Below the pieces are notes generated by a model that saw nothing but the letters and a program-made list of their open reading frames with translations, was not told the DNA's origin and searched no databases. From NCBI GenBank assembly GCA_049642465.1, contig JBAROV010000043.1, positions 1 to 33,431 on the forward strand: a stretch of 33,431 nucleotides of DNA, in the 5' to 3' direction. The position numbers and the translations under genes were made by a program. This DNA is from CAWDPQ01 sp049642465. Lineage in GTDB: Bacteria; Acidobacteriota; Vicinamibacteria; Vicinamibacterales; 2-12-FULL-66-21. Positions 24,319-32,759 of this stretch are shown here, one piece after another. Position 1 is the stretch's first letter; the number at the start of each line of letters is the position of its first letter.

Positions 24319-27300
24319 GTGCGTACGCGTATCGGCCCGTGGCGATTGTGTCTCTGTCTTCTTCCCCTCATGCTGGCTGTGGGAGTCACCACCACGCGGC
24401 CAGCGGAGGCTCAGCTCCTGTACGGCAGCCTCGTAGGCAGTGTGGTCGATGCGCAAGGTGCCGTCGTTCCCGGCGCAACGGTCAAGATCATCAACACGGA
24501 TACGAACCTGACGCGTGAAGGGGTCACAGATGCGCAGGGCGGGTTTACATTCGCGAACCTGCTCGCGGGGCCGTACGACGTTCGTGTCACGCTCACCGGC
24601 TTCCGCGAAGCGGTCCGATCGCGCGTCCCCGTCACACCGGGGCAGATCAGCCGAGTCGACTTGACGATGCAGGTTGGAGCCCTCAGTGAAGTGGTGACCG
24701 TTCAGTCGCAGGCCGAACTGCTGCAGACCGACAAGGCCGACGTCCATACCGAGATCAGGTCCACCGAGATCACAAACCTTCCGCTGAATCAGTACCGGAA
24801 CTATCAGTCACTGGTCGTGCTCGTCCCTGGCTCGCTCCCACCCGCGTTCCAGAACGCGGAAACTGACACGCCGCAGCGGTCGCTGAACATGACCGTCAAC
24901 GGGCAGGATGGCGCCGCGAACTCGACCCTCATGGACGGTTCGCGAAACCTCAATGTTGGACTGCCGCATCATACGGTCATCGTTCCCCCGGCTGAAACCA
25001 TCGAAGCCGTCAACTTCACCACGGGCAGCATGGATGCCGAAGAGGGGATGGCGGCCGGAATCGCGATTACGGTCGTCACCAAGTCAGGCACCAATAACCT
25101 CAAAGGATCCGCGTTCGAGTTTTTCAACAACGAGAAGTTCAACGCGACACCGTACTACTTTGGCCGCGGTGCGGCGCCGACAAAACTTCCAATCGAACGG
25201 CAGACGTTTGGTGGCACGCTCGGGGGACCGATCCGGCGCAACCAAGTGTTCTTCTTTGGATCCTACGAGGGCTATCTGAGTCGCCTGAGCCAGTTTGCCT
25301 TCTTCACAGTCCCGGACGCCGCCTTGCGCAACGGCGACTTCAGCAACGCGCTGAACACCAACGGTACCTTGCAGCGCATTTACGATCCGTCGAGCGGTAA
25401 TGTCGCGACCGGGCAGGGACGCTCGCAATTCGCCAACAACGTGATTCCGACCAGCCGCTTTCATCCGATTGCGCGGCAACTGCTGGCGCGCTACCCACTC
25501 CCGAACGTCGAGGGCACTGGCGCTGGCGGGTTCACCAACAACTATCGGACGACGAGACAGAGCAATACCGACCGGCACAATTACGACCTGAAGGTCAACT
25601 GGAATCGCGCCCCGACACACCAGCTCTGGGGGAAGTACAGCTACATGAATGCGCTCGTCGATGACCTGTTCACCTTCCCAATCGGTAGCGCCGACGGCGA
25701 CGGCGGCGATACGAAGGTCCATATGATCACCGGTGGCCAGACCTGGTCCTTCGGAAAGGACCTGCTGCTGGACAGCTCGATCGGTGTTTCCCTGTTCGAT
25801 CAGTTCAACAGCTCACCCGACTTCCAGCTCGGCATGATAGGACTGGAGCTGGGAATTCCGGGGACGAACGACCAGGGACGCAACGATTCACGATACGCCG
25901 GCATGCCGGAGTTCAGGACGGGATTCAGCAATCTCGGCAACTCGCCGACGTGGACTCCATCCTGGCGAAATGAGCGCACGGTCTCGTTCAGCACCAATGT
26001 TACGAAGGTAACCGGCGGCCACGATCTCAAAGCCGGCTATCGCGGCGACTTCCTGTATCTCGACAACTGGCAGCCGGAGCGCGCAAACCCGCGCGGTCGC
26101 TTCGACTTCGCGACGAACTCTACCCGCACGTTCGGCACCGGTTCGCAGACCGGGAACTTCTACAACCAGTACGCGGCGTTCCTCCTCGGCCTTGTGGGAA
26201 CCGCGCGCAAGAGCTTCCAGTACGAACTATTCACGGGACGCGAGTGGCAGCACGCGATGTTTGCCCGGGATCGCTGGACGGTCAATCAGAAGCTGACACT
26301 GGATCTGGGGCTGCGCTGGGAGTACTACCCGGTAATGCGGCGGCGCGATCGAGGAATCGAGATACTGGATCTGAATACGCTGGATGTCTTGATTGGCGGC
26401 CGTGGCGGAAATCCCGACAACGTCGGGCTGAAGTCGCCCCTCGATGGCTTCACGCCGCGCGTGGGCGCGGTGTATCGGTTGAACGAGAAGACCGTCCTCC
26501 GTAGCGGCTATGGCGCCACACTCGACGCCAGACCGTGGGCGGCGCAGGAGTCGTTCCGCGGCGACTTCACGTATCCGCTCGTGCTGAACGCCGTCTACCA
26601 GCCCGTTGCGGGGACGTCAACGTTCGGCTGGTACGGCACGCTCGACCAGGGAATCCCCCCCCTCGAGGGTCCGGATCTGAGCAGCGGCCGCGTGCACCTG
26701 CCGAATGATTTCCTGATCCAGACGCCTGTGCCGGACTCGACCAAGCGCGGTCGAACGCATTCGTGGAACGTCGCAATCGAGCGGCGATTGCCGCTCGACT
26801 TTTCGGCTGACGTCGCCTACGTCGGAAACCGGCTGGTCGGCGGTTTACCACCGTCGGAAACGGCGACGATCAACATCAACGCTGTCCAGCACCTCGGCGG
26901 CGGCGATACGGATCGTCCCTTCTTCATCTCACACGGCCGGCAGCTCGACATCGAAATCTATTCGCCGTACCGCAAGACCGCGTATCACGCGCTGCAGGTC
27001 GGATTGACGAGGCCGTTCACGCACGGATTGCTGATCAAGGGTCACTACACGCTGAGCCGCTCGAAGGCGCTCCGGACCGATTACGAGTTGCCGACACCTG
27101 AAGCGCAGGATCGCAACTGGGCACTCGCCAACGGCGATCGGCCGCACACATTCTCGATGGCGTTCGTGTATCAACTCCCGTGGCGTTCGGAAGACACCTC
27201 GCGGAGCATCGCGCGGGCTGTCATAAATGATTGGCAGCTGAACGGCATCGTTACCGCGTTTAGTGGCTCACCCTTCACCGTCACAGCCGATGGGAACACG

Positions 27301-27675
27301 TTGAACACGCCCGGCAATCTCCAAACTGCGGATCTCGTCGGGGAGGTCAGAAAGATTGGCGAGATTGGCACGAACGGGACCTACTACGATCCGAGCGCGT
27401 GGGCGCAGCCCGAAGGGGTCCGCCTCGGAAATACCCGGCCAAACCAGTTTCGTGGTCCTGGCGGATGGAACCTGGACCTTTCCGTGTTCCGCTCGTTCCG
27501 GCTTACCGGTACACACCGTTTGGAGGCCCGTGTCGAAGCCTCCAATGTGACCAACACGACGAAGTTCGCGAACCCAAACGGCAGCTTCACAAGCGGCGAC
27601 TTCATGCGCATCTTCGGTCTGTACAACTCGTACACCGAGCGCCAGGTTCGCCTGGGCCTTCGCTACAGCTTCTGA
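24319..27675 (+). CDS. Oar-like TonB-dependent outer-membrane receptor
   Basis: The GTG at 24319 was chosen because GAGGAGG ends about 6 nt upstream and a signal peptide follows (MRTRIGPWRLCLCLLPLMLA to AEAQ). The 1118-aa protein has an N-terminal carboxypeptidase-regulatory-like domain (LVGSVVDAQGAVVPGATVKI, ending near VVTVQSQAELLQ), a plug (STEITNLPLNQYRNYQSLVVLVPG, QRSLNMTVNGQDGAANSTLMDG), then a long beta barrel that closes RQVRLGLRYSF with the terminal Phe of outer-membrane proteins. This is the Oar/CarbopepD_reg receptor class abundant in Acidobacteria, which take up glycans, peptides or siderophores. No ExbB/TonB genes are nearby. A strong hairpin terminator follows. Confidence 0.93.
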   Translation: MRTRIGPWRLCLCLLPLMLAVGVTTTRPAEAQLLYGSLVGSVVDAQGAVVPGATVKIINTDTNLTREGVTDAQGGFTFANLLAGPYDVRVTLTGFREAVRSRVPVTPGQISRVDLTMQVGALSEVVTVQSQAELLQTDKADVHTEIRSTEITNLPLNQYRNYQSLVVLVPGSLPPAFQNAETDTPQRSLNMTVNGQDGAANSTLMDGSRNLNVGLPHHTVIVPPAETIEAVNFTTGSMDAEEGMAAGIAITVVTKSGTNNLKGSAFEFFNNEKFNATPYYFGRGAAPTKLPIERQTFGGTLGGPIRRNQVFFFGSYEGYLSRLSQFAFFTVPDAALRNGDFSNALNTNGTLQRIYDPSSGNVATGQGRSQFANNVIPTSRFHPIARQLLARYPLPNVEGTGAGGFTNNYRTTRQSNTDRHNYDLKVNWNRAPTHQLWGKYSYMNALVDDLFTFPIGSADGDGGDTKVHMITGGQTWSFGKDLLLDSSIGVSLFDQFNSSPDFQLGMIGLELGIPGTNDQGRNDSRYAGMPEFRTGFSNLGNSPTWTPSWRNERTVSFSTNVTKVTGGHDLKAGYRGDFLYLDNWQPERANPRGRFDFATNSTRTFGTGSQTGNFYNQYAAFLLGLVGTARKSFQYELFTGREWQHAMFARDRWTVNQKLTLDLGLRWEYYPVMRRRDRGIEILDLNTLDVLIGGRGGNPDNVGLKSPLDGFTPRVGAVYRLNEKTVLRSGYGATLDARPWAAQESFRGDFTYPLVLNAVYQPVAGTSTFGWYGTLDQGIPPLEGPDLSSGRVHLPNDFLIQTPVPDSTKRGRTHSWNVAIERRLPLDFSADVAYVGNRLVGGLPPSETATININAVQHLGGGDTDRPFFISHGRQLDIEIYSPYRKTAYHALQVGLTRPFTHGLLIKGHYTLSRSKALRTDYELPTPEAQDRNWALANGDRPHTFSMAFVYQLPWRSEDTSRSIARAVINDWQLNGIVTAFSGSPFTVTADGNTLNTPGNLQTADLVGEVRKIGEIGTNGTYYDPSAWAQPEGVRLGNTRPNQFRGPGGWNLDLSVFRSFRLTGTHRLEARVEASNVTNTTKFANPNGSFTSGDFMRIFGLYNSYTERQVRLGLRYSF

Positions 27676-27691
27676 CGAGCACGTCCCCAAC

Positions 27692-27719
27692 GCTCCGCAG
27701 GCGCGACCGCCTGCGGAGC
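27692..27719 (+). terminator. hairpin terminator after the TonB receptor gene
   Basis: A perfect 12-bp inverted repeat GCTCCGCAGGCG/CGCCTGCGGAGC (27692-27703 with 27708-27719) has the 4-nt loop CGAC. It starts 17 nt after the TGA and is followed by a pyrimidine-rich stretch (gctcctcgttcctcctct) instead of a clean T run. Confidence 0.75.
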
Positions 27720-27808
27720 CGCTCCTCGTTCCTCCTCTAGCAGATTCGTAATCTCGCGCCGCTTTTGTGTCCGCGCGGCACGCGCTGACGGCAGTGGCCG
27801 CCGAGTGA

Positions 27809-29026
27809 ATGCTGCGCTTTGGCGTTGGCAAAGTTGTTGCCGCCACCCGTGGCTTGCGACTACTGGTCGGAATCCTTGCCTGCTCGCTAGCGTCCATCCT
27901 TCCTCGAGGAAGTGGCGAGGCGCAGCAGCAATCATCGACGACATACACACCTCGCCATAAGGGACACATCGATCTCTCCACCGGGCTTTACGTTCGGGTT
28001 GATGAGGATCTGATCGTCCCCGGCGCACCGTCACTCGTCCTCCGGCGCACCTATCTCTCTGGCTATCGGTGGTCCACCCAGTTCGGGATTGGCACGACTC
28101 ACGATGGCGAGTGGTACCTCACTGGAGACGGCCAGCGCTTCCAGTGGGCAGAGCTGATCCTGGCGACCGGGAGCCGGGTCCGGTTCGAGCGCGTATCGCC
28201 GGGGACGTCGATCCTCAACGCCAGGTACGAGCATCGCTCAGGCTCCGGTGAGTGGCGTGGAGCAACGCTGGCGTGGGCCTGGGTCGGATGGATCGTGAAA
28301 CGCCAGGATGGAAGCACCATGATGTTCCGGTCTTGCGGTCGCAAGACCTCCGAGGTGTGTTCGATCGTCCAATCGATCGATCCCGACGGGCGCTCCGTCC
28401 ATTACCGCCGCGATGCATCAGGCCGGCTGCTGAAGATGGAAGCCGATCCCGGCCGGTGGATCGCATTCGACTACGATCCGGAGAGTCGCATCACGCGGGC
28501 TTACGACCAGGCGGGGCGCGAAGTTCGCTATGCCTACGACACACGCGGCCGACTGACTCGCGTTGCGGGCCTCGAGGGGCGGGTGCATCTCTACAGCTAT
28601 ACCGAGCGCGATGAACTGGCGACTATCGTCGATCCCGGCACCACGATCGAAAACTCGTACGACCAGGATGGACGTTGCTTCAAACAAGTCAATCGCTACC
28701 CCGACGACCCCGATCCATTCGTTTTCCAGTTCATCTACCGCGCCCTGGGGAGCATGGTCCTTCAAACGGATACCAAACGATCCGATGGCACCTGGACGCG
28801 CTACACGTTTGGCAAGGCCAGGGCGACGACGTCCGAGGCATGGGGCTCGGGGGATCTCGAACGCGTTTCGATCGCCTACGACCGAGACCCCCTAACCAAC
28901 GACGTCACCCACATGACCGTCACCTGCCTCGACAGAACCGGACGCCCCCTGCGTCACTCCAGCTTTGTCGCGCCGGGCAACGAGGAACGAATCAAGCGCG
29001 AGCTGCTCGAGACGCACTGTCACTGA
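27809..29026 (+). CDS. short secreted RHS/YD-repeat protein without toxin tip
   Basis: The 405-aa protein has a signal peptide (to about GEAQQQS). It then has the N-terminal DUF6531-like segment that opens RHS proteins (HIDLSTGLYVRVDEDLIVPGAPSLVLRRTYLSGY) and about four YD/RHS repeats between residues 190 and 300 (DPDGRSVHYRRDASGRLLKME, DYDPESRITRAYDQAGREVRYAYDTRGRL, YSYTERDELATIVDPG). It lacks the core DPxGxxxxxG boundary and any polymorphic C-terminal toxin, and no immunity gene follows. RHS toxins are usually over 1000 aa, so this is a truncated relic or a small stand-alone secreted YD protein. It has no Shine-Dalgarno before its ATG. Confidence 0.82.
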   Translation: MLRFGVGKVVAATRGLRLLVGILACSLASILPRGSGEAQQQSSTTYTPRHKGHIDLSTGLYVRVDEDLIVPGAPSLVLRRTYLSGYRWSTQFGIGTTHDGEWYLTGDGQRFQWAELILATGSRVRFERVSPGTSILNARYEHRSGSGEWRGATLAWAWVGWIVKRQDGSTMMFRSCGRKTSEVCSIVQSIDPDGRSVHYRRDASGRLLKMEADPGRWIAFDYDPESRITRAYDQAGREVRYAYDTRGRLTRVAGLEGRVHLYSYTERDELATIVDPGTTIENSYDQDGRCFKQVNRYPDDPDPFVFQFIYRALGSMVLQTDTKRSDGTWTRYTFGKARATTSEAWGSGDLERVSIAYDRDPLTNDVTHMTVTCLDRTGRPLRHSSFVAPGNEERIKRELLETHCH

Positions 29027-29045
29027 CCAAGCGGCCGACTATAAT
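29017..29045 (+). promoter_or_regulatory. promoter of the kinase-regulator operon (leaderless type)
   Basis: CTGTCA (29017-29022), 17-nt spacer, perfect TATAAT (29040-29045), then 8 nt to the GTG at 29054. The predicted transcription start falls at or next to the start codon. The -35 box overlaps the 3' end of the RHS gene. It is the best matched promoter in the window. Confidence 0.65.
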
Positions 29046-29053
29046 CGGCGCCG

Positions 29054-30412
29054 GTGCCAATTGCCCGCCCCTCGCATCGATCTCCCACCACCGCTCTGCT
29101 CTTTGGGCTCGTCCTGACTCTCGCGATGGTCGTCGCGTATTCCTGGTACATCTCCGGACAGATCTCCGGCCTGCGTCGGCTTCAGACGGAACTCACCGAC
29201 CGTAGCCGTCGCGAGTCGCTTCAGTTGCTGCGCATTCAGAACGACTTGAATCAATTGGGCCTTGCCATGCGCGACATGCTGGACACCTCGGGTCCCTATC
29301 CTCTCCACGCCTGGTCGACGCAGTTCGAGCGGATCCGGGCCGACCTCGACGATGCGTTGGCGAAACAGCGGGAGATTGCGGTCGCGCGACGCGCGTTGAG
29401 CGGCGAGGGTGCGGCCGAGCAGAACGATTACCTCGCCAGCTCCGTGGCGCAATTCTGGGATGCGGTGAATCGAACGTTCGCACTGGCCCGTGCGGGCCGG
29501 GAGGACGAGGCCCGGACGCAGATCCGTCTCTCGCTCCAGGCGCGTCAGGCATCCCTGAGTACCGCGGTCGCGCGACTGCTCGTGCAAAACAACGAAAACG
29601 AGGCGGCTGTCGCGCAGCAGGTGCAGGAGATCTACAGCCGGGTGCAGCGCCAGGTGTACTGGTTTCTCGCGGCGATCCTGGTCGCGATTGCCGGCACGAG
29701 CCTGTACCTGATTCGCTCGAACCGGCGGCTGTTCGCAGAACTGGCCGCGCTCTCGAACGAACGCCGGGAAATCGCCCAGAAGCTCATGGCAACGCGCGAA
29801 GCGACCCTGCGTGAAATCGCGCGCGAACTCCATGACGAGTTCGGGCAACTCCTGACGGCAATGGGATCGATGCTCAGCCGGGCGAGCAAACAGCTGCCGG
29901 AAGGGTCGCCGATTCGGCAAGAGCTGCGAGAAGTCGCCGACATCGCGCAAAGCGCGCTCGACAACGTCCGCGGGTTGTCGCAAACCCTCCACCCGTCGAT
30001 CCTCGAAGAACTGGGGCTGGAGAGCACGATCAACTGGTATCTCTCCACGTTCGAAAAGCAGTTCGGGATTGAAGTATCGTACCAACGCAACGGTGATCCG
30101 GTTGTCGTGGACGCGCAGACCGGCATTCACGTTTATCGCGTCCTTCAGGAGGCGCTCGGCAACGTGGCGCGCCATTCGGGCGCCAAGCGAGCATCCGTCC
30201 GCCTGCGCTCCTCAGGTGATACCCTCGAACTCGAGGTCGAGGATCACGGCGCTGGTTTTACCTCCGACCGCTCGCATCGCGGTCTCGGTCTCGTGGCCAT
30301 GCGCGAACGTGCCGAGTTGCTCGGTGGGACGGTGGAATTCACACAGCCGCCACAAGGCGGTACGCTCGTCAGGCTTCGGGTGCCTTTGGCTAGAACGGCT
30401 GCTGTCATATGA
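29054..30412 (+). CDS. membrane sensor histidine kinase, NarX/LiaS-type (HisKA_3)
   Basis: The 452-aa protein has two membrane segments (about 14-33 and 203-220) that enclose a periplasmic domain of about 170 residues, helical and charged (4HB/NarX-like sensor fold). The kinase core has the HisKA_3 motif with phosphoacceptor His260 in IARELHDEFGQ, then the HATPase_c motifs EALGNVARHS (N box), DHGAGF and GLGLVAMRERA (G boxes). The stimulus is unknown. The GTG start has a TATAAT 8 nt upstream. The TGA overlaps the response regulator ATG by 4 nt, a typical kinase-regulator pair. Confidence 0.93.
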   Translation: MPIARPSHRSPTTALLFGLVLTLAMVVAYSWYISGQISGLRRLQTELTDRSRRESLQLLRIQNDLNQLGLAMRDMLDTSGPYPLHAWSTQFERIRADLDDALAKQREIAVARRALSGEGAAEQNDYLASSVAQFWDAVNRTFALARAGREDEARTQIRLSLQARQASLSTAVARLLVQNNENEAAVAQQVQEIYSRVQRQVYWFLAAILVAIAGTSLYLIRSNRRLFAELAALSNERREIAQKLMATREATLREIARELHDEFGQLLTAMGSMLSRASKQLPEGSPIRQELREVADIAQSALDNVRGLSQTLHPSILEELGLESTINWYLSTFEKQFGIEVSYQRNGDPVVVDAQTGIHVYRVLQEALGNVARHSGAKRASVRLRSSGDTLELEVEDHGAGFTSDRSHRGLGLVAMRERAELLGGTVEFTQPPQGGTLVRLRVPLARTAAVI

Positions 30413-31035
30413 GCGCTCCCATCACCGTCGTACTTGCAGACGACCACCATCTCGTGCGTCGAGGGTTCCGCCGCATGCTCGAAGACGACCCCGACATTCT
30501 CGTCATCGGCGAGGCGGCGAACGGAGACGAGGCGATCCGATTGGTCGCCGAACTCAAGCCGCGCGTCGTCGTCATGGACGCGGCCATGCCGGGCACTGGA
30601 GGACTGTCGGCGACGCGGACGATCCTCGCGTCGATGCCGGAGACGGCGATTCTGATGCTCAGCATGCATTCGGAAGAGACGCTGGTTCGCCAGGCCATGG
30701 ACGCGGGCGCGCGCGGCTACATCCTGAAGAACGTCAGCGACCTCGACCTGCCATCGGCAGTCAAGCGCGTGGCGGCCGGTGAAACCGTTCTCGACCCCGC
30801 CATCGCGCAGCGACAGCCGCTCGCCGGAGAGCGAAACCGGCTGACGCCTCGAGAGCTCGAAGTGCTGCAACTCATCTGCGACGGGTTATCGAATCGCGAC
30901 ATCGCCGCGCGCCTGAATCTGAGCGTCAACACCGTGGCTGTTCACCGCGCCAACATCATGAACACGCTGGGCGTGCACAAGACGGCCGAACTCGTGGTCT
31001 ACGCGATCCAGCACGGCCTCGTGAATTCCCTGTAA
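30409..31035 (+). CDS. NarL/LuxR-type response regulator
   Basis: The 208-aa protein has an N-terminal receiver domain with Asp11/Asp12, phosphoacceptor Asp57 in VVMDAAMPG, a Ser in LMLSMHSEET and the conserved Lys in YILKN. A C-terminal LuxR-type HTH (LTPRELEVLQLICDGLSNRDIAARLNLS, residues about 140-200) ends in VHKTAELVVYAIQHGLV. It is activated by the upstream kinase; its target promoters are unknown. TAA overlaps the ATG of the CRTAC1 gene by 1 nt (TAATG), so the regulator is coupled to an exported protein. Confidence 0.94.
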   Translation: MSAPITVVLADDHHLVRRGFRRMLEDDPDILVIGEAANGDEAIRLVAELKPRVVVMDAAMPGTGGLSATRTILASMPETAILMLSMHSEETLVRQAMDAGARGYILKNVSDLDLPSAVKRVAAGETVLDPAIAQRQPLAGERNRLTPRELEVLQLICDGLSNRDIAARLNLSVNTVAVHRANIMNTLGVHKTAELVVYAIQHGLVNSL

Positions 31036-32759
31036 TGCGTCGGCGCGACCTCCTGCGGTTCTGCTGCGGCCTTGGCCCTGCCCTGAGCTTGTCGAAGGGC
31101 CCTGCCCTGAGCTTGTCGAAGGGCCCTGCGGCGACGGGGACCGGCGCGTTTGGGCAGGCGGCTGCCTCGCCGGCCTTTCGACTGGTGGACGTGGCCGCGA
31201 GCGCTGGCATTCAGTTTCGCCACAACAGCGGCGCGTACGGGGGCAAGCTGCTCCCCGAAACGCTGGGCGCAGGTTGTGCGTTCCTCGATTACGACAACGA
31301 CGGCTGGCCGGACATCCTGCTCGTCAACGGGACGGACTGGCCGGGTCACCGCCGAGAGCGATCCACGCTGCGCCTGTATCGCAACAACCGCAACGGCACC
31401 TTCACCGACGTCACGCGCGCGGCGGGTCTCGACGTCGAGTTGTACGGGATGGGCGTGTCCGCCGCTGACTTCGACAACGACGGCTTCGTTGACGTATTCG
31501 TGACGTGCGTCGGGCAGAACCGGCTGTTCCGCAACACCGGAAAGGGCACGTTTACCGACGTCACCGCCGCAAGCGGCCTGGGCAAACGGACGGCATTCAG
31601 CACGTCGGCAATGTGGTTCGACTTCGATCGGGACGGGTGGCTCGACTTGTTCGTCTGCAATTACGTCCGCTGGTCCGCCGAACACGATGTGTTCTGCAGC
31701 CTGGATGGAAAACAGAAGTCATATTGCACGCCGGAGGCGTATCAGGGAGAAACGTGCTGGCTCTTCCGAAACCGCGGCAACGGCACGTTCGAAGACGTCA
31801 CCGCCACGTGCGGGATCTTCGACTCGAGTTCCAAGTCTTTAGGGGTCGCGCTCATCGACCACGATCAGGATGGCTGGCCCGATGTGCTCGTAGCCAATGA
31901 CACACAGCCGAACAAGCTGTATCGGAACCAGCGCAATGGAACGTTCAAGGACATCGCACTTCCGTCGGGTATCGCGCTCAGTGAAGATGGGAAGGCCCGG
32001 GCAGGGATGGGCGTGGATGCCGCCGATTTCACCAACTCGGGCAAATCGGGCCTCGCGATCACGAACTTCGAAGGGGAAATGATCGGTCTCTACCGGCCCG
32101 ACTCAGGAACCTATCGCGACGTGGCGACTCAGGCCGGTGTGGGTTTCCCTTCCCGGAATAGCCTGGGCTTTGGGTGCGTATTCGCCGATCTCGATCTCGA
32201 CGGACACCTCGACCTCATCGTCGCGAACGGACACATCGACGATACCGTGAGGAATATTCGAGGCAACATCGGCCATGCGCAGCCTCCGCAGTTGTTTCTC
32301 AATCAGGGGAATGCCACGTTCCGGGACATTTCGTCGCTGGTCGGTCCGGGTTTTACCCAACCCAAAGTCGGGCGCGGTCTCGCTTACGCAGACTTCGATC
32401 GCGATGGCGATCTGGACCTGCTGATGACTACGAACAATGGTCCCGCGGTGTTGTTCCGTAACGACTTGGCGTCAGGGAATCGCAGCATCCGCATTCGGCT
32501 CGTTGGCACGAAGTCCAACCGTGACGCGATTGGTGCGACCGTTCGCATCTTCCACGGAGACAGTTCACAGTCTCGCGTGGTGCGGAGCGGATCGAGCTAT
32601 CTGTCCCAATCCGAGCTTCCCCTGACGTTTGGTGTGGGCCGTCGCGACCGAGTGGATCGGATGGTGATTTCGTGGCCGAGCGGCCGGACCGAGGAGTTCA
32701 AAGAGGTGCCGAGCGGACGAACCTACGAGTACGTGGAAGGTAAGGGCCTGGTTCGCTGA
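31035..32759 (+). CDS. exported CRTAC1-like FG-GAP/UnbV repeat protein
   Basis: The 574-aa protein has the TAATG start shared with the response regulator. The signal region is MRRRDLLRFCCGLG followed by two repeats of an 8-residue unit (31074-31121). The mature protein has FG-GAP/VCBS-type repeats with at least six DxDxDG calcium loops: DYDNDGWPDIL, DFDNDGFVDVF, DFDRDGWLDLF, DHDQDGWPDVL, DLDLDGHLDLI and DFDRDGDLDLL. A C-terminal ASPIC/UnbV domain (SIRIRLVGTKSNRDAIGATVRI) follows. CRTAC1 proteins are abundant in Acidobacteria and Planctomycetes; their role, probably extracellular binding, is not established. Its stop directly abuts the convergent thioredoxin-like gene. Confidence 0.92.
   Translation: MRRRDLLRFCCGLGPALSLSKGPALSLSKGPAATGTGAFGQAAASPAFRLVDVAASAGIQFRHNSGAYGGKLLPETLGAGCAFLDYDNDGWPDILLVNGTDWPGHRRERSTLRLYRNNRNGTFTDVTRAAGLDVELYGMGVSAADFDNDGFVDVFVTCVGQNRLFRNTGKGTFTDVTAASGLGKRTAFSTSAMWFDFDRDGWLDLFVCNYVRWSAEHDVFCSLDGKQKSYCTPEAYQGETCWLFRNRGNGTFEDVTATCGIFDSSSKSLGVALIDHDQDGWPDVLVANDTQPNKLYRNQRNGTFKDIALPSGIALSEDGKARAGMGVDAADFTNSGKSGLAITNFEGEMIGLYRPDSGTYRDVATQAGVGFPSRNSLGFGCVFADLDLDGHLDLIVANGHIDDTVRNIRGNIGHAQPPQLFLNQGNATFRDISSLVGPGFTQPKVGRGLAYADFDRDGDLDLLMTTNNGPAVLFRNDLASGNRSIRIRLVGTKSNRDAIGATVRIFHGDSSQSRVVRSGSSYLSQSELPLTFGVGRRDRVDRMVISWPSGRTEEFKEVPSGRTYEYVEGKGLVR
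31074..31121 (+). repeat. two tandem 24-bp repeats translated in the signal peptide of CRTAC1
   Basis: Two identical 24-bp units (31074-31097 and 31098-31121) contain the core CCCTGAGCTTGTCGAAGGG and are followed by a partial third (ggccctgcg). Both units are in frame and add the residues GPALSLSK twice. The core is a widespread bacterial REP-like sequence, recalled from general knowledge, that is usually intergenic. Confidence 0.9.

Noticed and set aside
29027..29053. Immunity gene for the RHS protein
   Set aside because: Only 27 nt separate it from the kinase start and no small open frame is present, so there is no candidate immunity gene.
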